The notes: generated by a model not told the origin, from the letters alone. A stretch of DNA of 64,000 nucleotides from Macrolepiota albuminosa (GCA_027475525.1 JAMWFC010000067.1:372001-436000), one strand, 5' to 3'; positions 1 through 13,754 are shown, counted from the first letter of the stretch. Made by a program: numbers and translations.

Positions 1-247
1 GAATCAAACTGTGGACAATAAATAAAGAAATTGTTATCAGACTATGTCCATTTTGTCAGTTTTCAAAGTAGTCATGTGCTCTTTATTGATAAGTCACATT
101 TACAACTTACCTTCCTTAGTTGTTCTTTATATCATCCAGCAGACACTGAGATAGTAAATCATCATAAATAGTTAACATTCACATTTTTCTAACACTGATA
201 AATAGATTTTATTCACTGTCTATCTAGATATGAATTAAAATAGTTGT
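1..247. other. AT-rich sequence without recognisable gene
   Basis: AT-rich DNA almost free of CG dinucleotides. I see no coding exon, RNA gene or repeat that I can name. Confidence 0.5.
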
Positions 248-324
248 TGTAAGGGCGACCTCTAGAGGCTGTGGCTCAGTCACACAGCTGGCAGAGGGAG
301 ATCCAAAGTGTATTAGAATGTATA
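248..324 (+). repeat. Left end of a gypsy-type LTR, cut by the assembly gap
   Basis: It begins TGTAAGGGCGACC and matches the first 77 bases of the LTRs at 4,444, 34,497 and (inverted) 3,147. It stops exactly where the N run starts. The sequence after the gap does not continue the LTR, so the remaining 360-420 bp are missing or lie in the gap. Confidence 0.85.
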
Positions 325-424
325 NNNNNNNNNNNNNNNNNNNNNNNNNNNNNNNNNNNNNNNNNNNNNNNNNNNNNNNNNNNNNNNNNNNNNNNNNNNN
401 NNNNNNNNNNNNNNNNNNNNNNNN
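325..424. other. Assembly gap of exactly 100 N
   Basis: A round 100-N run is the usual placeholder of a scaffolder for a gap of unknown size. It falls inside a repeated LTR, which is where short-read assemblies break. Confidence 0.98.
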
Positions 425-3146
425 AGAAACACTTGTTGGAAGTCACATGACCTGTTTCTAACGGATGTTTCTCCAGAAATCTCCGCCATGCCCCGAAGTG
501 ATAGCCAGTATAAGAAACCACCAAAAGAAAACAACAAACTGAAAAACATAGAAAAGTAGAAAGCATATCAGAGAAAGAAAAGTTGCAGGCCTATGTACTT
601 TTATATATAATAAACAAAATAATCATATATAACATTAAATGTATATGTATCAGCACTATAAGTCATTTATTATAAATTTGTCCTATTTTGTTTTTACTTT
701 TACAAGTATAAACCAGTTTTTCCTGTTGGCTAGCCTTTTATGAAATGACATAATGGCAAGTAAATATACATATGTGTGTTTGCTATGTACTTTCTAAACA
801 ATCATCTAACCAAATGCTTATATAATATGAAATCAATTTTATTAATTATTTCTTTTATCAATTATTAATTATTAAAATCACAATAAAAATAAATAATTAA
901 ATATAATTAAACTCATTGTCCCATTAAATGCTTACATAATATATACTTACATTAAAAGATTAGGTAACATGGATGGTTTATGTGAAATTGGTTATGTAAA
1001 ATTACAGTGGATATTATGTGCATAAACCAATGATTAATAAATAATAAAACAATTTTAATAAGATGAGTTGAGATTTTATTCCCAGCTACATTATATATAG
1101 TATATCAGGTAAAAACCTTGCTGGAACAGTAGGTAAAGTAAAATGAAAGTAAAAAGTGAAGTAAAGTAAAAGTATTCACAAAGAAAAGATATGCCATACA
1201 ACTTGTGTCTGAAACTCTGAAATTTGTAATAAGACTTGTTTATAAGCTTAAAATGTCCTTTGTTGCTACCATAACTTGTTCCAAAGTAGATGATTGAAGG
1301 AAGTTAAGCTTTGAGCAGCACACAAATAAATGATATATAGTTTTGACGTTGTCATAGCCAAATCTATACCAGAGAAGAGATCATATAGGCAAGCAGGCAA
1401 GTTATTTTTGGAGTCTGATTGACCACTTCAAGCATATAGTTGGATGACTGTAAATTGTTTTTAGGTCTTCTTCTACATATGATGCTTTTTAGAACCCAAG
1501 TTCTAATAGAAAAAGAGAGTGAATAGAGCCTTAATTGTTAGCAAAGAATACATATCTCATATTTGTATCTCTTTTTGCTCATAAGAAAATAGTATTTTAT
1601 TATTTGTTTTGTATAAGAACAGCTGTTGATAAATAGAAATTGTTTGATTTAGAGATAATAAAGAGTAATAAAAAGTAGTATAATAGTGATGGTAATAGGT
1701 AAATATATATTGTGTCAGTGTTTGGATGCATAACCAACTAGTTTTTTACTAATTAATAGTAAAATAAATAAATAAATAAAATCTATAAGTAAACCAGTTG
1801 TCTCACTAAATGCTTATATAATATATAATCATGTTAATTATAGTGTAGTGCACTATATGGCCATGGCCATATAGCTTTTAGTTAGTAAAATTAAATAAAA
1901 TTATATATTTAATATTATAATATAATTTTATTTACATTATTATAAATACTTATGTATATGCTGCTTATTAAGCAGCTTATTTTGTATTTATTCTACATAG
2001 TCAATAGACTGGACTGGTCTGATTATATGTAGTGTGAACTCTAAGCTCTTACAACTTTGTAACTTCATTATATTTTTTTTGAATTTGCCAGCTATGATCT
2101 ATTGCCTAGCATCTGACATCAGTCACAGAGTTCTTTGACAGAACTTTATCAGCTTCTCAAGCTTCTTGCATAGCCACACTATGCAAATTTCATACAAGGG
2201 ATTGATAAGTAACCCTGTATCTACAGTCACCACAGACACTGGGCACAACACCTATGATCTATGGAATAACCCAGTAGACACACAAAATGCACAGGCATCT
2301 ATTGTGGGCCAGGCAGGCCCAAGACCCAAGATCAAGGTCAGAGCACTGATCTGTCCAGGAATGAGACTGAGGCCCAGAGAGCTGAAAGCTTGCATCATGA
2401 AAGCCAGCCACAGCCATAAAATAAAATGCCAGGAAGATTAACTCTTCCAGTTATGCAGCTGCCAGTAGGACCTTGACAGTCTAGCATCCAAAGGGCCCAA
2501 TAATGAGGCTAGGCAGTCAATAAGTGCCCCAGGTGTCTTTGGAGTCACCAACTCATTAGGACAGACTAGGAGATATATGCCCCCAAACCAAAATACTAGG
2601 GCCAGACAAGCTACCATGGGCTTGATGCCAACCAGAATGGTAGTGTAGTACTTGGTTGCAAGTAGTACTGATAGTTCTGGGGCTTGATGGTGTAGAAGGT
2701 TACTTGCAATGCACACTGACTTGATGATGAAATTGATATATTATAATGTTGAAGGCTTTCAATAATCTTCCTGAAAGCAGAGGGTTCTCAACAAACTCCA
2801 GCCTAAGTGATTCACTCCCTGGAAACCACCGAGCCTTTGCCTATCAATTGCCTGTCTATTCTCTACTAAACTTGGGCTATTTATACTGTTTTTCTGGTGC
2901 ACAGACCACTATCTACACATGACTCTTTTGTTGTCAACTTCCCAGCCTCCAGAACATATTTGATAGTCCAATTTCCCTTTTGGGAGGCATGTTTCGGTGC
3001 CACCAGTTCCACCATTCCTCCAGATGTCTCTGATTGCCACTTCCCCATTTGCTTCAGCTCCATTTAGCACAATCCCATTCATAGATCCTTCTTTCCCCTT
3101 TTAGTGCTTCTCTGCATTCCATGCTTCTTTTGACATCCCTCCATGC
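425..3146. other. Decayed AT-rich repeat DNA, no supported gene
   Basis: 425-2,100 is very AT-rich with short A/T runs and no open frame of note. 2,166-3,063 is slightly richer in GC and has 60-92 codon open frames on both strands, but none shows a motif or an intron pattern I recognise. CG dinucleotides are rare, as in the transposon relics of the window, so this is probably old repeat sequence. Confidence 0.5.
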
Positions 3147-3645
3147 TGTCAGGGGACTTCTCATTTCTTCCTTTTCTCACTCCTTATCTCTTCACTCTCC
3201 TTCCATTCATTCTCTTATTTCTTCTGACATTATTTCATTTTACTGTTTCTATTCTTTCAACACTATCTGTTAATACTACTCTCAGCCCTTGAGATGCTCT
3301 GGTTCTTTAGCCACCATTCAGACAAGTGTGGGCCCACTCAGCACTGCTTCCAGACCGCTTATATAAGCCAGAGTTTGCCAGAGTTTGCCCCTTATTTATA
3401 CAAGTGTTTGTGTAGGCAATTTTCGAGTTTTTAAGGTTTTGTTGTACTGTACAGTTGTTTCCCATGCTTCAGAGGCCCCAGAAGCATCCAACCTGGCATA
3501 GGGAATCTCTAGACTTGTTCTCTTTGGATCTCCCTCTGCCAGGTGAGTAGCTACCTTGATATTGTCAGTATATATTCTAATACACTTTGGATCTCCCTCT
3601 GCCAGCTGTGTGACTGAGCCACAGCCTCTAGAGGTTGCCCTTACA
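3147..3645 (-). repeat. Solo gypsy LTR, 499 bp, with 5-bp target duplication
   Basis: Read on the minus strand it runs TGTAAGGGCAACC...CCCTGACA, the same family as the LTRs at 4,444, 34,497, 55,177 and 57,628. The flanks are CATGC at 3,142-3,146 and CATGC at 3,646-3,650, a perfect 5-bp target-site duplication. There is no internal region, so this is a solo LTR left by recombination between the two LTRs of one element. Confidence 0.92.
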
Positions 3646-4443
3646 CATGCTTCTTTTCCTTTCCCCTTTCAGTCATGTCAAATCGGGCATTGTCAGATCT
3701 GATCTTGATCTAGATCATCACAAATTGATCCCATTTTGTCACTTCTGCCAGCTTCCATGCTTCCTCTCCCCATTACAGTGGTTGGACTATTGTTGAGCTG
3801 GTCCCTGCCCTTTGTTCTGTACTGTCTGTGTATTTATTGGGGTGTTTTTGGAGATATAATTTGTTGAGACTGCTACCAGGAGGCTTACAGTTTTCAGCCT
3901 TATGATTAAATGTTTATTTTGACTTCTGGTGCATGTTGTGTCCCTGACTGCTGGTACAGCGTCGTATCAGTGGAAGCCCACATAGAGGAGGTCCCAGAGA
4001 AGGCTATGAGCCACAAAGCAAAAACTGCAGAAGATTGCTTCCTGCACACTCCCACCTTAAAGAAGGACAAAGAGGATGATAACATTTCAGAGGAGGCCTC
4101 TGAATCCTCTACAGATGATGATGCCAGAGCAGAGAAACAGCAGTTGAAAACTGCTTACACCATGCACTTGCAAGTGTTCTGAGATTTACATCCAAAGGTA
4201 ATAAAATACACTATTCAGGCATGACTTGAGCATTACACCTCAGTGCATATAGTAGCACTTAGGTGACAAGAGCACAAAGTGTCCAGTGTATTTAGTATTA
4301 AATATACTAATTTAATAATGAGAGTTCTTTCTTTGTAACTTCAGATGTATTTGCAGTATAAGGCTGCAAGGCAATTGGGGGTATTGACTCCCTGGAGCTA
4401 CATATTCAAGAAATACTCAGCATGTCAGAGTTGAGCTAGTAGA
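3646..4443. other. Unassigned stretch with one acidic open frame
   Basis: The longest open frame (3,910-4,182, plus strand, 90 codons) has an acidic Ser/Glu/Asp-rich middle (EEASESSTDDDARAEKQQ). It has no recognisable domain and lies among repeats. It may be a fragment of a transposon-encoded protein. Confidence 0.3.
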
Positions 4444-4931
4444 TGTAAGGGTGACCTCTAGAGGCTGTGGCTCAGTCACATAGCTGGCAGAGGGAGATCC
4501 AAAGTGTATTAGAATATATACTGATAATATCATAATAGCTACTCACCTGGCAGAGGGAGATCTAAAAAGAACAAGTCTAGAGATTTTCTATGCCAGGTTG
4601 GATGCTTCTGGGGCCTCTGAAGCATAAGAAACAACTGTACAGTACAACAAAACCTTAAAAACTCAAAAATTTCCTATACAAACAATTGCACAAATAAGGA
4701 GCAAACTCTGGCTTATGTAAGTAGTCTGGAAGCAGTGCTGAGGGGCCTACACTTGTCTGAATGGTAGCTAAAGAACCAGAGCACCTCAAGGGCTGAGAAT
4801 AGTACTAACAGATAGTGTTGAAAGAATAGAAACAGTAAAATGAAATAATGTCAGAAAAAATAAAAGAATGAATGAAGGGAGAGTGAAGAGGTAAGGAGTG
4901 AAGAAAGAAAGAAATGAGGAGTCCCCTGACA
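4444..4931 (+). repeat. Gypsy LTR, probably the 5' LTR of the element that follows
   Basis: 488 bp, TGTAAGGG...CCCTGACA. It differs from the 436-bp copy at 34,497 mainly by about 60 extra bp between two copies of CTGGCAGAGGGAGATC, a duplication or deletion mediated by that short repeat. The flanking pentamers (GTAGA before, ACAAT after) do not match. Together with the gypsy gag-pol relic downstream in the same orientation, this fits a 5' LTR better than a solo LTR. I see no clear primer-binding site after it. Confidence 0.75.
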
Positions 4932-5039
4932 ACAATAATTATGATTGAGAAGACTTCTTTGATTGAGATGGTGCCATGAGACATGATGTCCCTAGTAGAT
5001 GCCAGAATGAACATCCTAGATCAACTCCCTGAGAAGAAG

Positions 5040-6421
5040 GCAATTATGCCTTCAGTTGTGGAGGCTCAAGATGTCTGCTGCAGGATGGATAAGGGAAATC
5101 ACTTCTTTAAGCTGCTGATCTAGCGACTAGATTTCTGGGCCAGTGAGAGGCCATATGCATGCATTACAAAGCCATGCACAACTGCCTTCATTGAGTAGTT
5201 GATGATGCCTTGGGAGTAACCTTATAGTTACCAGATGTAGTGAAGCTGTATAAGGCAGACAGTAGGCATATTTGAGCCTATTCTGATACATCTAAGTTCA
5301 GTGACTTGAAGGACTGGGCAATAGATATGTGCACTCATCTTGCTATGTGTCTATACAGTGGAGACCATATGGAATGAGAACAAATTTTTGTTCTGCCCAA
5401 ATTCTTGGCCAGAAAAGCCATGAGTTGGTTTTGACGAGCAGTATTGCACATCAACTAGGTTTAGTATGACTGGACATTTAAGGGAGTCCTCATAGAACTG
5501 TATAATTAATTTGTACACCTCTTGATGTTGCAGGACACAAGACAGGACTTCCAGTCCATGAAGTACACTGAGAAGCTAGGTGTGCAAGAGTTCTATGATA
5601 CCCTTAATGACCATGCCCAGAACATAGCAGTGTACCTGGATGGGTACACTATGCTCAAAATGTTCTTGGATAGTATTCCAGTGGACCTGCACTGCTATCT
5701 GATTTGTGAGAATGGGCTGTCCCCAGAGGTCAACAATGTTGAGGAGTTTGTGGCATATGCTATAAGGTACAAGCAGTCTCTTAAGACTGCTAACCACTGC
5801 AAGTATTGTAATAGCTATAAGAGAGGAAGCAGAAAATCTACGCCTGTCATGACATCTTTGTAAGATCAGCACATAGGGACCTTTCTGGCCAAAAGGCTGA
5901 CATGGACCACAATTGCAACACATAGTTTGTGGTATGTTGAGCCCATGACTAGAGTAGGCTTCAGATAGAGAATGTCTTAAACCCAGGCCAGAATTCAAGC
6001 CAGCCAATCTATCTGATCAGACAGGAACATACTTTACATGTAGCCAACCAGGCTACTATGCTACTAGCTGTCCTACGAGGGCAGGAGCCCAGAAAAAGGG
6101 GTATACACTCCAAGCCCACATATGTGCTGTACATACTGCAGCAGCAAGTGGAAGTGACAGAGATATCTCTGCCAAGTCTGAGGCTGAGCATTTCATGGAC
6201 AACCAGGAGCCTTCAGAAGAGGCATTAGACACAGAGCCCAAGAGTGTGATTGTGAAGGGGAAGGAGTATGTCACAGTAGACATATTTGATGACACTTTTG
6301 AAAATGAGTACTATAGTCGTGACAGTGACTCTGAGTGCCTGGCAGCAGAGATAGACTGGCTATCTTTGAATGACCACAACAAGAATAATGTCATACAAAT
6401 GAAGAAAGTTACTCTTCATTG
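5040..6421 (+). pseudogene. Decayed Ty3/gypsy gag with remnant zinc knuckle
   Basis: The frames carry a retrotransposon gag like the one at 49.9-50.4 kb. Shared blocks include KFSDL (about 5,290), LGVQEFYDTL (about 5,580) and ICENGLSPEVNNVEEFVA (about 5,705-5,755). A degraded CCHC knuckle (TCSQPGYYATSCP, about 6,039) is followed by an acidic tail at 6,195-6,422. In-frame stops and frameshifts break it throughout, and the knuckle has lost a cysteine and its histidine. Gag forms the particle that packages element RNA. This copy cannot be functional. Confidence 0.8.
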
Positions 6422-6469
6422 AGTAGAGGGCACATTACTTACTCAGTGGAGGCTAATATTAAATATCAG

Positions 6470-9400
6470 AATATAAAAGAAATCTGACAATTTGATGTTA
6501 TAAACTCGTTTAGATATAATCTTATTTTAGAGACATCTTGGTTCTTTCAACACCAAGTAATGGTTGGGCTGAATCCTGCATGTATCATAGTTGAAAGTGA
6601 TGTATCTCTGCTGATGAAGGGGTCTGGGGTTCAAAGACTGGCCTCCTGAACAATGAAGGTTTATAATGACCAAATAGAAGAAATAAGGAAAAATTTAGTG
6701 GATTATGCTAAACTCATATGCCAATGAGCAGCAAACACACTGTTATCACCCCTTCACATAATTAATCATGAGATTCTACTAATAAATAAATACAAAGTTT
6801 ATACTTAGCATCCATCCTGATGCCCCCAAGCTTTGCTCTCCCAGTAGACTAAGAAACAGAATTTGTACTTAAAGGCAGGATGCTGGGCTATCACATCAGA
6901 GAGAAGCTTGGCTCCTATGCTTTGCATCTCAAAGCTGGGAAATTTACCACAGCTACACATTATAGTGGACCTCAGAGAGTGAAATGCAAATACTTGGAAG
7001 ATGAGCTCTTCGCTGCCAGATATAAAAAGAATTCTCTGAAGAGCTTTGCAAGCCAAATATCAATCTTTGATCAATAGGCAAGATACATATGAGCAAATTT
7101 GTATAGTCTCAGAACACATCAGACATACCACAGTAAACACTTCCAGTGAGACCATAGTGAGCTATGTTGTACAACAAGGTAATTGCAACACTCCCACGAC
7201 CTATTAGGCCTTGATAAACTACTTGTTTTTGAAATATATAGGATGCTGAATGAACATATATCTAGACAATATAGTTATATACTCAGATAGCCTTGATAAA
7301 CACATAGAGCATGTAAAGATCATAATAGACATACTTAAATAGAAGAAATTGTATCTCAGTGAGTCTAAGATAAAATTACTAGCCAATAGTATAAAAATTC
7401 TTGGCTGAATTGTCAACAACCATGAAATCCAGATAGATCCTGACAAGGTGGACACATTAGTACAATGGAAAACTCCCACCAATCATGACTTACTGCAGGC
7501 CTTTTGGGAAGCAGCAGGATATTTTGCTGATGACATTGACTATATAAGGGCATCTATAAAAATACTCCACACCCTAATCAGTGATAGCATGCTGTTCAGG
7601 TGTACCAGCACCCACCAGCATGCTTTTTGATGAAGTTAAAATCTTGGCACAAAAATGTAAGAAATACTACTAAATTTCCCTATAATACAATAAAGAGGCA
7701 GAGCCCATCAATGTAGTCACTGACAGTTGTGTCACTGGTATTGGCAGGATCATCAGCCAAGGTGAAGACTAGAAAAATGCAAAAGTAGCAATTCAGCCAA
7801 ACTGAGCCCTACTCAGCAGAACTACTCTACTTATGAAGTGAAATTACTGGCAAGGATAGAAACAATGATGAGATATAGGGATATTCTGCAAGGGGTAAAG
7901 TTTTGCTGGTTCACAGATTATCCAGAAGTTATTCATCTTCTAAAGCAACAAGACTTATCTGCCAGACAGATCCATTGAGTTGAGAAATTATCAATGTTTG
8001 ACTTCAAAATACATTATGTGCTAGAAACAGATAATATACATTCAGATGCCCAATCCCAAATCTATTCCAACAAACTGCCCAGTACCATTTGCTCCCATAT
8101 AAAATACATGAAATATGATAGATTCATTGGTGATGTATTGGTAAAACAAGGAATGATGGCTCTCATTGTGACAGGAACAAAGAAAGCTAGCCAGAATTGA
8201 GAGAACTTAGAAGTAAACATTGTAACCTAAAGCATGACATAAAAAATGGATGACCAGCACCAGAAATTAAATAGAAGACCAATAGAAGGCAAGAGTAGAA
8301 TTAGAGACAAGACAGAAGAAAGTAAACACAATCATAGCCAAAAGGAAAAGAATGAGACAAAGTAAATAATGGATGTAATGAAGTAACTGCTCTGTCCAGG
8401 AATCAATATAATTAAAATTATTAAAGGAAAATATTAAGAGAATCAAACTTTAAGGAAAATATTTGAACAATCAGATGCTTATAAGAACTTCAAAGTTGAC
8501 AAAGAATAAGGACTGATTTATTTGAAGAAGAGAAAGAACAAAATCATATGTATTCTGGATGGAACAATAGACAGCCAAAGCATTCAAACTGTTATTATCA
8601 ATGATGCACACTCAATACTTGTGCACTTGGGATACAAGAAAACACATGACTATCTAAGAAATTACACCTGGTAGAAATTGATGGCTCATAATATATAAGT
8701 GTTCTGCAATACCTGTATAACTTGTAAAAGAGCCAAACCCAATAATTAAAAACTGCACAAATTATTTAACCCACTTGACATATTGTCTATGCCCTGGAAA
8801 TCTATTAGAATTGATTTCATTGGTTTGCTGCCAGAATTTAAAAACCAAAACGCAAAATATGATTTGATTACTGTCATCATAGATTTACACTTTACAATGG
8901 TGCATCTAGTTTCTAGCTGCTGTAATTACAAAGCTCAGGAAATTACTGAATTAGTATTTGTGGAAGTTTATAAACATCACAGCTTACCTTGAGCCATTAT
9001 AAGTGACAGAGATAAATAGTTTACAAGCAAATTTTGGAAGAGACTGAATGAACTAATAGATACAAAGTGAAAAATAGTTAGCACCTAACCATCCTTAAAT
9101 AGATGGAGCAATAGAGCAGGCTAATAGAACAATAGGTCAGATGCTTAGATCCTGTATAGAAAAAGACTGGACAGACTAGGTACAGAAATTGCCTGTGATC
9201 AAGTTCACCATCATGATCTGAGAGCACTAGTTATGCACCATTCTTTCTAAATTCTTGAAAAATGCCAAGATCCTTTATTTGGGATAGTAATAAACCCTCA
9301 AAGAGAGAATACACCAGCATAAGAAAATTTGCCAAAAACCTCAAATTTGCTATTATGGCAGCCATGATCATATCATAAGAGCAAGAATAAAACAAGTACA

Positions 9401-10200
9401 CAATGCCAATAGAAAATGCAGGGAAGCAAAATTTGTAGAAGGGGATTATATTTATATCTCAACTAAGAATATATCCATAAACAAAGAGCTGGCTCATAAG
9501 CTCTATCCAAAGTACATTGGTCTCTATAGAATTATCAAAAAATTAAAAAATAAATTTTTTCAAATCAAGTTACCACATACTTTAATACAGTGAGAAATAC
9601 ATGATGTTTTCCATGCATTCTTACTAAGAATCAAAAACCAGATTTTTGAACTTGGCAACAAAGAAAAGGAATGGGCTATGGACAAAGTATTGACTCATGA
9701 TGGGAACAAAAGAGACACCATATTTGAAATAATATGGAAAACAGAAAATAAGTCATAGTTACTATATCACCAAGTCAGCGAATTAAGAGCCCTCAAAGAA
9801 TACTTAGAGGCCTATAACATTAAAAATATTCCAGACCTTGGAAAGGATTCAGGCTCCACTCTGAGAGAAAATCTGCAGATATATTTGGAAAAAGTCAACA
9901 TAAGTGGCACTGAAACTTTTTTTTCTCATCAATTTGGAAGCCCTACAATATTACTCAAATGCAGCACTGCCAGTGCCAACTTTGACTAAATAGATGAAGA
10001 CCCCAAAACACAAGCTACCAACATTTCAGCACCCAAACTAGTGACAGGAGCAGAGATTGAAGTTCAGGAAGTCAGGTCAATTTCCCAAGAACTCTATGCA
10101 AATGGACAGTGTTTTGATGCACTGGGGCCTTTTGCTGAGTGGGCTGCAGACAATACAAATCTTTTCCAACATTATGAAGGGAATTTCTATTATATATGAG
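6470..10200 (+). pseudogene. Decayed Ty3/gypsy pol: protease, RT, RNase H, integrase
   Basis: Domains appear in order across several frames. Protease C-terminal end: LETSWFFQHQVMVGLNP, about 6,525. Reverse transcriptase: LDNIVIYSDSLDKHIEHVK, 7,265-7,325, a damaged form of the YLDDIVIYSD catalytic block, followed by the thumb at 7,440-7,610. RNase H: EPINVVTDSCVTGIG, about 7,700. Integrase core: WKSIRIDFIGLLPEF at 8,793 with a YKHHSLP block. After about 9,770 comes a tail resembling the C-terminal region of agaricomycete gypsy polyproteins. The order protease-RT-RNase H-integrase defines Ty3/gypsy. Stops and frameshifts are everywhere and the first RT Asp pair reads DN. No matching 3' LTR is visible. 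Confidence 0.85.
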
Positions 10201-10872
10201 CTGACAACCAGCTGATAGTAGAAGTGCCAGGCTATATAATGAAAACATATCTCATATTCAACTTGATGGTATGCTTAAAAGAGAACTTCATTGCATTTGA
10301 TACCATGATTATGTCACAAATTCATGCAAGGATTGTTGGCATTTTATCCTTTCCATGCTGGCTGCTAAAACTTACTTACAATTTTTACTTACAATTTTAC
10401 TTGACTCAATTCTCTATTTGTTCTCTACAAATACTATACTTACTATAAATACAAGAACTAATTACTGAAATAATAGTGTTGATTCTAGTTAATCTTGACT
10501 AGTCTGAACTCTAAATCTTCATGTCACACTACTGTTTAGGCCTGGCATTACACATATATTATTGTTGACTTATCAAGGACTGCTGTTTCTTAAGTGCATA
10601 CCAACATCTACTATTTTTCTTGCATTCTATATTCAAATTGTTGTCAGGAAACAACTCAAAATTCAGCCTTTTGAATATAACAAAATAAACAGTGATGGTA
10701 AAATTTGTTATGCATGCATTGGTGTTGTTGCTGAGCACATTGTATATATCTTTTTAGTTTTAACTTATCAAGAAAAGTTATATGAAAAAACATGATAACT
10801 GTCTTTGTAGAATGACAAGTATTGTTAATATCACTAATAATGCACTAATTCTACATTAATAAAATTGGAAAA
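10201..10872. other. AT-rich spacer between gypsy relic and GTPase gene
   Basis: The open frames at 10,224-10,448 and 10,562-10,795 are hydrophobic and AT-driven, without a recognisable domain. The stretch may hold the degraded 3' end of the gypsy element and the terminator of the GTPase gene on the minus strand. I see nothing firm. Confidence 0.4.
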
Positions 10873-12923
10873 TCAGCTTTTTTGTCCAGAGTTAGTTTTT
10901 TTGTCCTCCAAAGTTAATTGTTCATAAATCAAGTCCTCAATACTTTTCTTGGCCTTAATATTAAAAAAAGCCTCATGTGAAGAAGGAGCACTATTCCGAA
11001 TTAGTTGATGAATCTGCCCAGACCTGTTTTCTTTGAAGTTTTCAAAAGTTGCTGAAATAATTTTGAAGTCAAGAGGCCTCTGCCACTCTGTTTGGAGTGC
11101 AGTAACAAAGAGTTGATGAAGAAAAAGTGTAAAGTCCACAATATAAGCTTCCAAAAACAAAGCAGTTTCTGGGCTAGAAAAACAATGTTAGCAAATTTCA
11201 TTTTGCCAATATAATACTTTACAAACACTTCTTGATATTTGTTATAAAGAAACTCAATGGCTGCCACTGCAATACCAACTGCACCAAGTGCTCCTGCTAG
11301 AGGAGGTAAGAGTGGCCCAAAAATTGCAGCCAAAGCAGCAACAAAAGGCAAATGTTTTAACACAGACCTATTTATTATCTGATTAAAGTTTTGTTCATCA
11401 CATTTATTTCTATCAAGGCTTACAATTCAGAATGATATTGAGGTACAAATGATTCTATCAACTTGAGCATCTGAGCATGGAATTCCTTTCCAATAAGAAG
11501 CTTAACAAAAGTGTCAAGTAAATAAATCCATTCCTCAAAAGCACGAAGCTTACCTCTTGTGGATCTCTAAAATTCCAGACCTTAACAATATCCAAGTGTA
11601 TACGCCATACACAATCTTTTAAAACATGTCCTTTGAACACTGTACTCTTTGCCATATTCTTCCAATACTCTACAAAAGTTTCTGAGGGTCCTGCAGAAAA
11701 CAATCAGATGAAAAGAACATACTTTTAAGTCCCTCTCTAACGGAAGCAGGATGAGCATATGAATTGAAAGACGGTAGGAACGCATACTCAATTGAAGTTT
11801 GCACTTTTTGTTTAGGATCAATGCGTTGTGCTACAGACCATGGAACAAGTGTCTCCTTTGCACGCAGACATTTTCTAGTCACATCCGTCAGTTCTTCAAG
11901 TGTATGCAAGAATCCTAAGGCAAGGAAAACATCAGCTTTATGCGGCCAAAAAAGGAAAGATTCTCAAGACCAAGAAATTTCCGGTGAGTGGAGACACCGA
12001 CATAGCTCAGTGGTGGTTTGGAGTGAAGCCAGAGATTACGTTTAGATCTGGCGAGGTCAATGTGTTGCTGAAACACCTCAGTCGACATCCTGAGGGAATT
12101 GCGAGCTTCTTCTGCAACTTGGTTTCGATCAATGCTGTTATTAACATGTTCGCCGCGGGCCACCTTTGCATAGAATTCATTGAAGAGAAGGTCGAATTTC
12201 GTAAAAACCACTATCACAGGAATATTTCCTGGAACGTTTATATGATATTAGATTGAGTACAAGAATGGAATATAAACTTACGACGGAGAGCGAACTTCAG
12301 GAGGTCTTCATCTGCGGTCTGCATCAGGCGCGACCCAGAACGTGGTGTCTCTATACAGAGCCTACCAGAAGGGTCATCTATGAGCCGTTATGTATCAGAA
12401 TTGCAACATCAATTACCACACTGCATGAAGCCGTTCCCCAATTGGAAGGCTCTTCTTAGACCTCTGACGGACAAAATTTTCAACAAACCCCCATTGGTCA
12501 CTTGATCCTGGTTCGAAACCCTTGCTATCATGAAACGCAAAGTGCGGGTTGTCATCTGATGTGTACTCGCGATTGATGTCGGCTGTCCCATGCCCATCAG
12601 CGATATCAAGGTCCTAATTGCAGCTGGTCATAAGGATGGTTGAATTGAACTAGGGTTGATGCGAGCTCACCTCTTGGCTGACGTTGAAGATGCTAGCAAT
12701 CAGGGAGGATTTTCCCACTCCTGTCTGGAAAAGCAATACGATCAATTTCTCGCTGCCTATGCGCGTTGGTGAAGGTTCACGTTTCCTACTACCAAAATCC
12801 GAAATCTACACAAAGGATTGATACGAATTTAGCTTATCAAGGATCAGATAATACTACGTACCTAGGACAGAAGGAGAGGCTTTCTTCAACAGTCGAAGGA
12901 AGAGAGACGGGAGGAGGGTCCAT
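10873..12923 (-). CDS. P-loop GTPase with C-terminal membrane segment (paralogue 1)
   Basis: This is a G-domain protein of the expanded agaricomycete family whose core resembles septin/AIG1-type GTPases. The ATG at 12,923-12,921 opens exon 1 (to 12,862). Exons 12,805-12,781 and 12,724-12,671 join to give the P-loop GNTGVGKS in FRILVVGNTGVGKSS. Later exons give the G3 region (FAFHDSKGFEPGS) and G4 (PVIVVFTKFD). After the G domain comes an exon of only 14 nt (11,736-11,723), then an amphipathic part. A glycine/alanine-rich hydrophobic segment follows (VAALAAIFGPLLPPLAGALG, about 11,350-11,290), probably a membrane anchor, and then a charged tail ending at 10,873. Splice sites can be placed for nearly all exons. 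The reading across 11,920-12,000 is the least certain. It probably binds and hydrolyses GTP at a membrane; its biological role is unknown. It is divergently oriented to the paralogue at 14,402. Confidence 0.8.
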
Positions 12924-13754
12924 GATGGCGAAAACAGGAGTGTACGTGGACCAAGAACGTACTCATCAGAACTTGGTGGCAGAGCGTGGGAGCTTTCTCA
13001 ATGGAGGTCAAATTATCCGATATCATCATCACATGGGTATCGTAGTCCACGAGACGTAAACTAGTAAGGAGCTCTTTTCCCGCTGCGCATCAACAGCTCA
13101 GAGCCCGCCATTCCTTTGTCTGTTAGCGCCCATACGCCAACAGTGACAACACCATCGTCATGTATTCGTGATTTCCCCTCGCGACATTTCCCTCCCCGTT
13201 CTTTGTCACAAAGGTTCCCTTTGCTCGCGCTCTGGATTCATGTCATACCATCGGTGTAATTCAACCTTCTTTGTTACATTGAAATATACAGTAAGATATT
13301 GGTAAGATATCACATCATAGTTTCTTGTATTTAGCCAGTGCGTTTTCCCCGAATAAAAATTCGAGCGAGCATCAAGTTGGCCGGCCCGATTCTGCTAAAA
13401 ATTCAGTATGTGGAGCTTCTCAAACAATCTAATCTGTGCTTAGTCTCGAGAAAAATGGGTATCTATTGGGGCGGGCATCAATTGATTAAAAAGTCATCCC
13501 TCCCACCTATCTCTAGAAATCTGAAGCCTCGCCTATGACAGCCGATCAACGATGATTCCCAAGTATTAGATGACGGGTTGGGTCCCCGTAAGTGGTTCTC
13601 ATTGTTGGAATTACCGGTAAGGGTCACCACACATACTAGATGACCGGCCACCCATCAACCCTTCACAATATCACACTTGCTGCTTTGTCTGGCCACCTTG
13701 GTCAAAGAGCGCATTGTCCGCCATACACATATATAAACGAGCCTGTTCAGTCAA

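Noticed and set aside
276..566. Open frames running through the N block
   Set aside because: They exist only because the 100 N are translated as X. No homology is visible on either side.
4805..5014. Hydrophobic minus-strand small protein
   Set aside because: Most of it is antisense to the conserved A/G-rich 3' part of the LTR. Its composition, rich in Phe, Ser and Ile, reflects that tract.
12770..13059. 97-codon plus-strand open frame as a gene
   Set aside because: It is antisense to the first exons of GTPase paralogue 1, whose P-loop is formed by splicing across it. No domain is seen.
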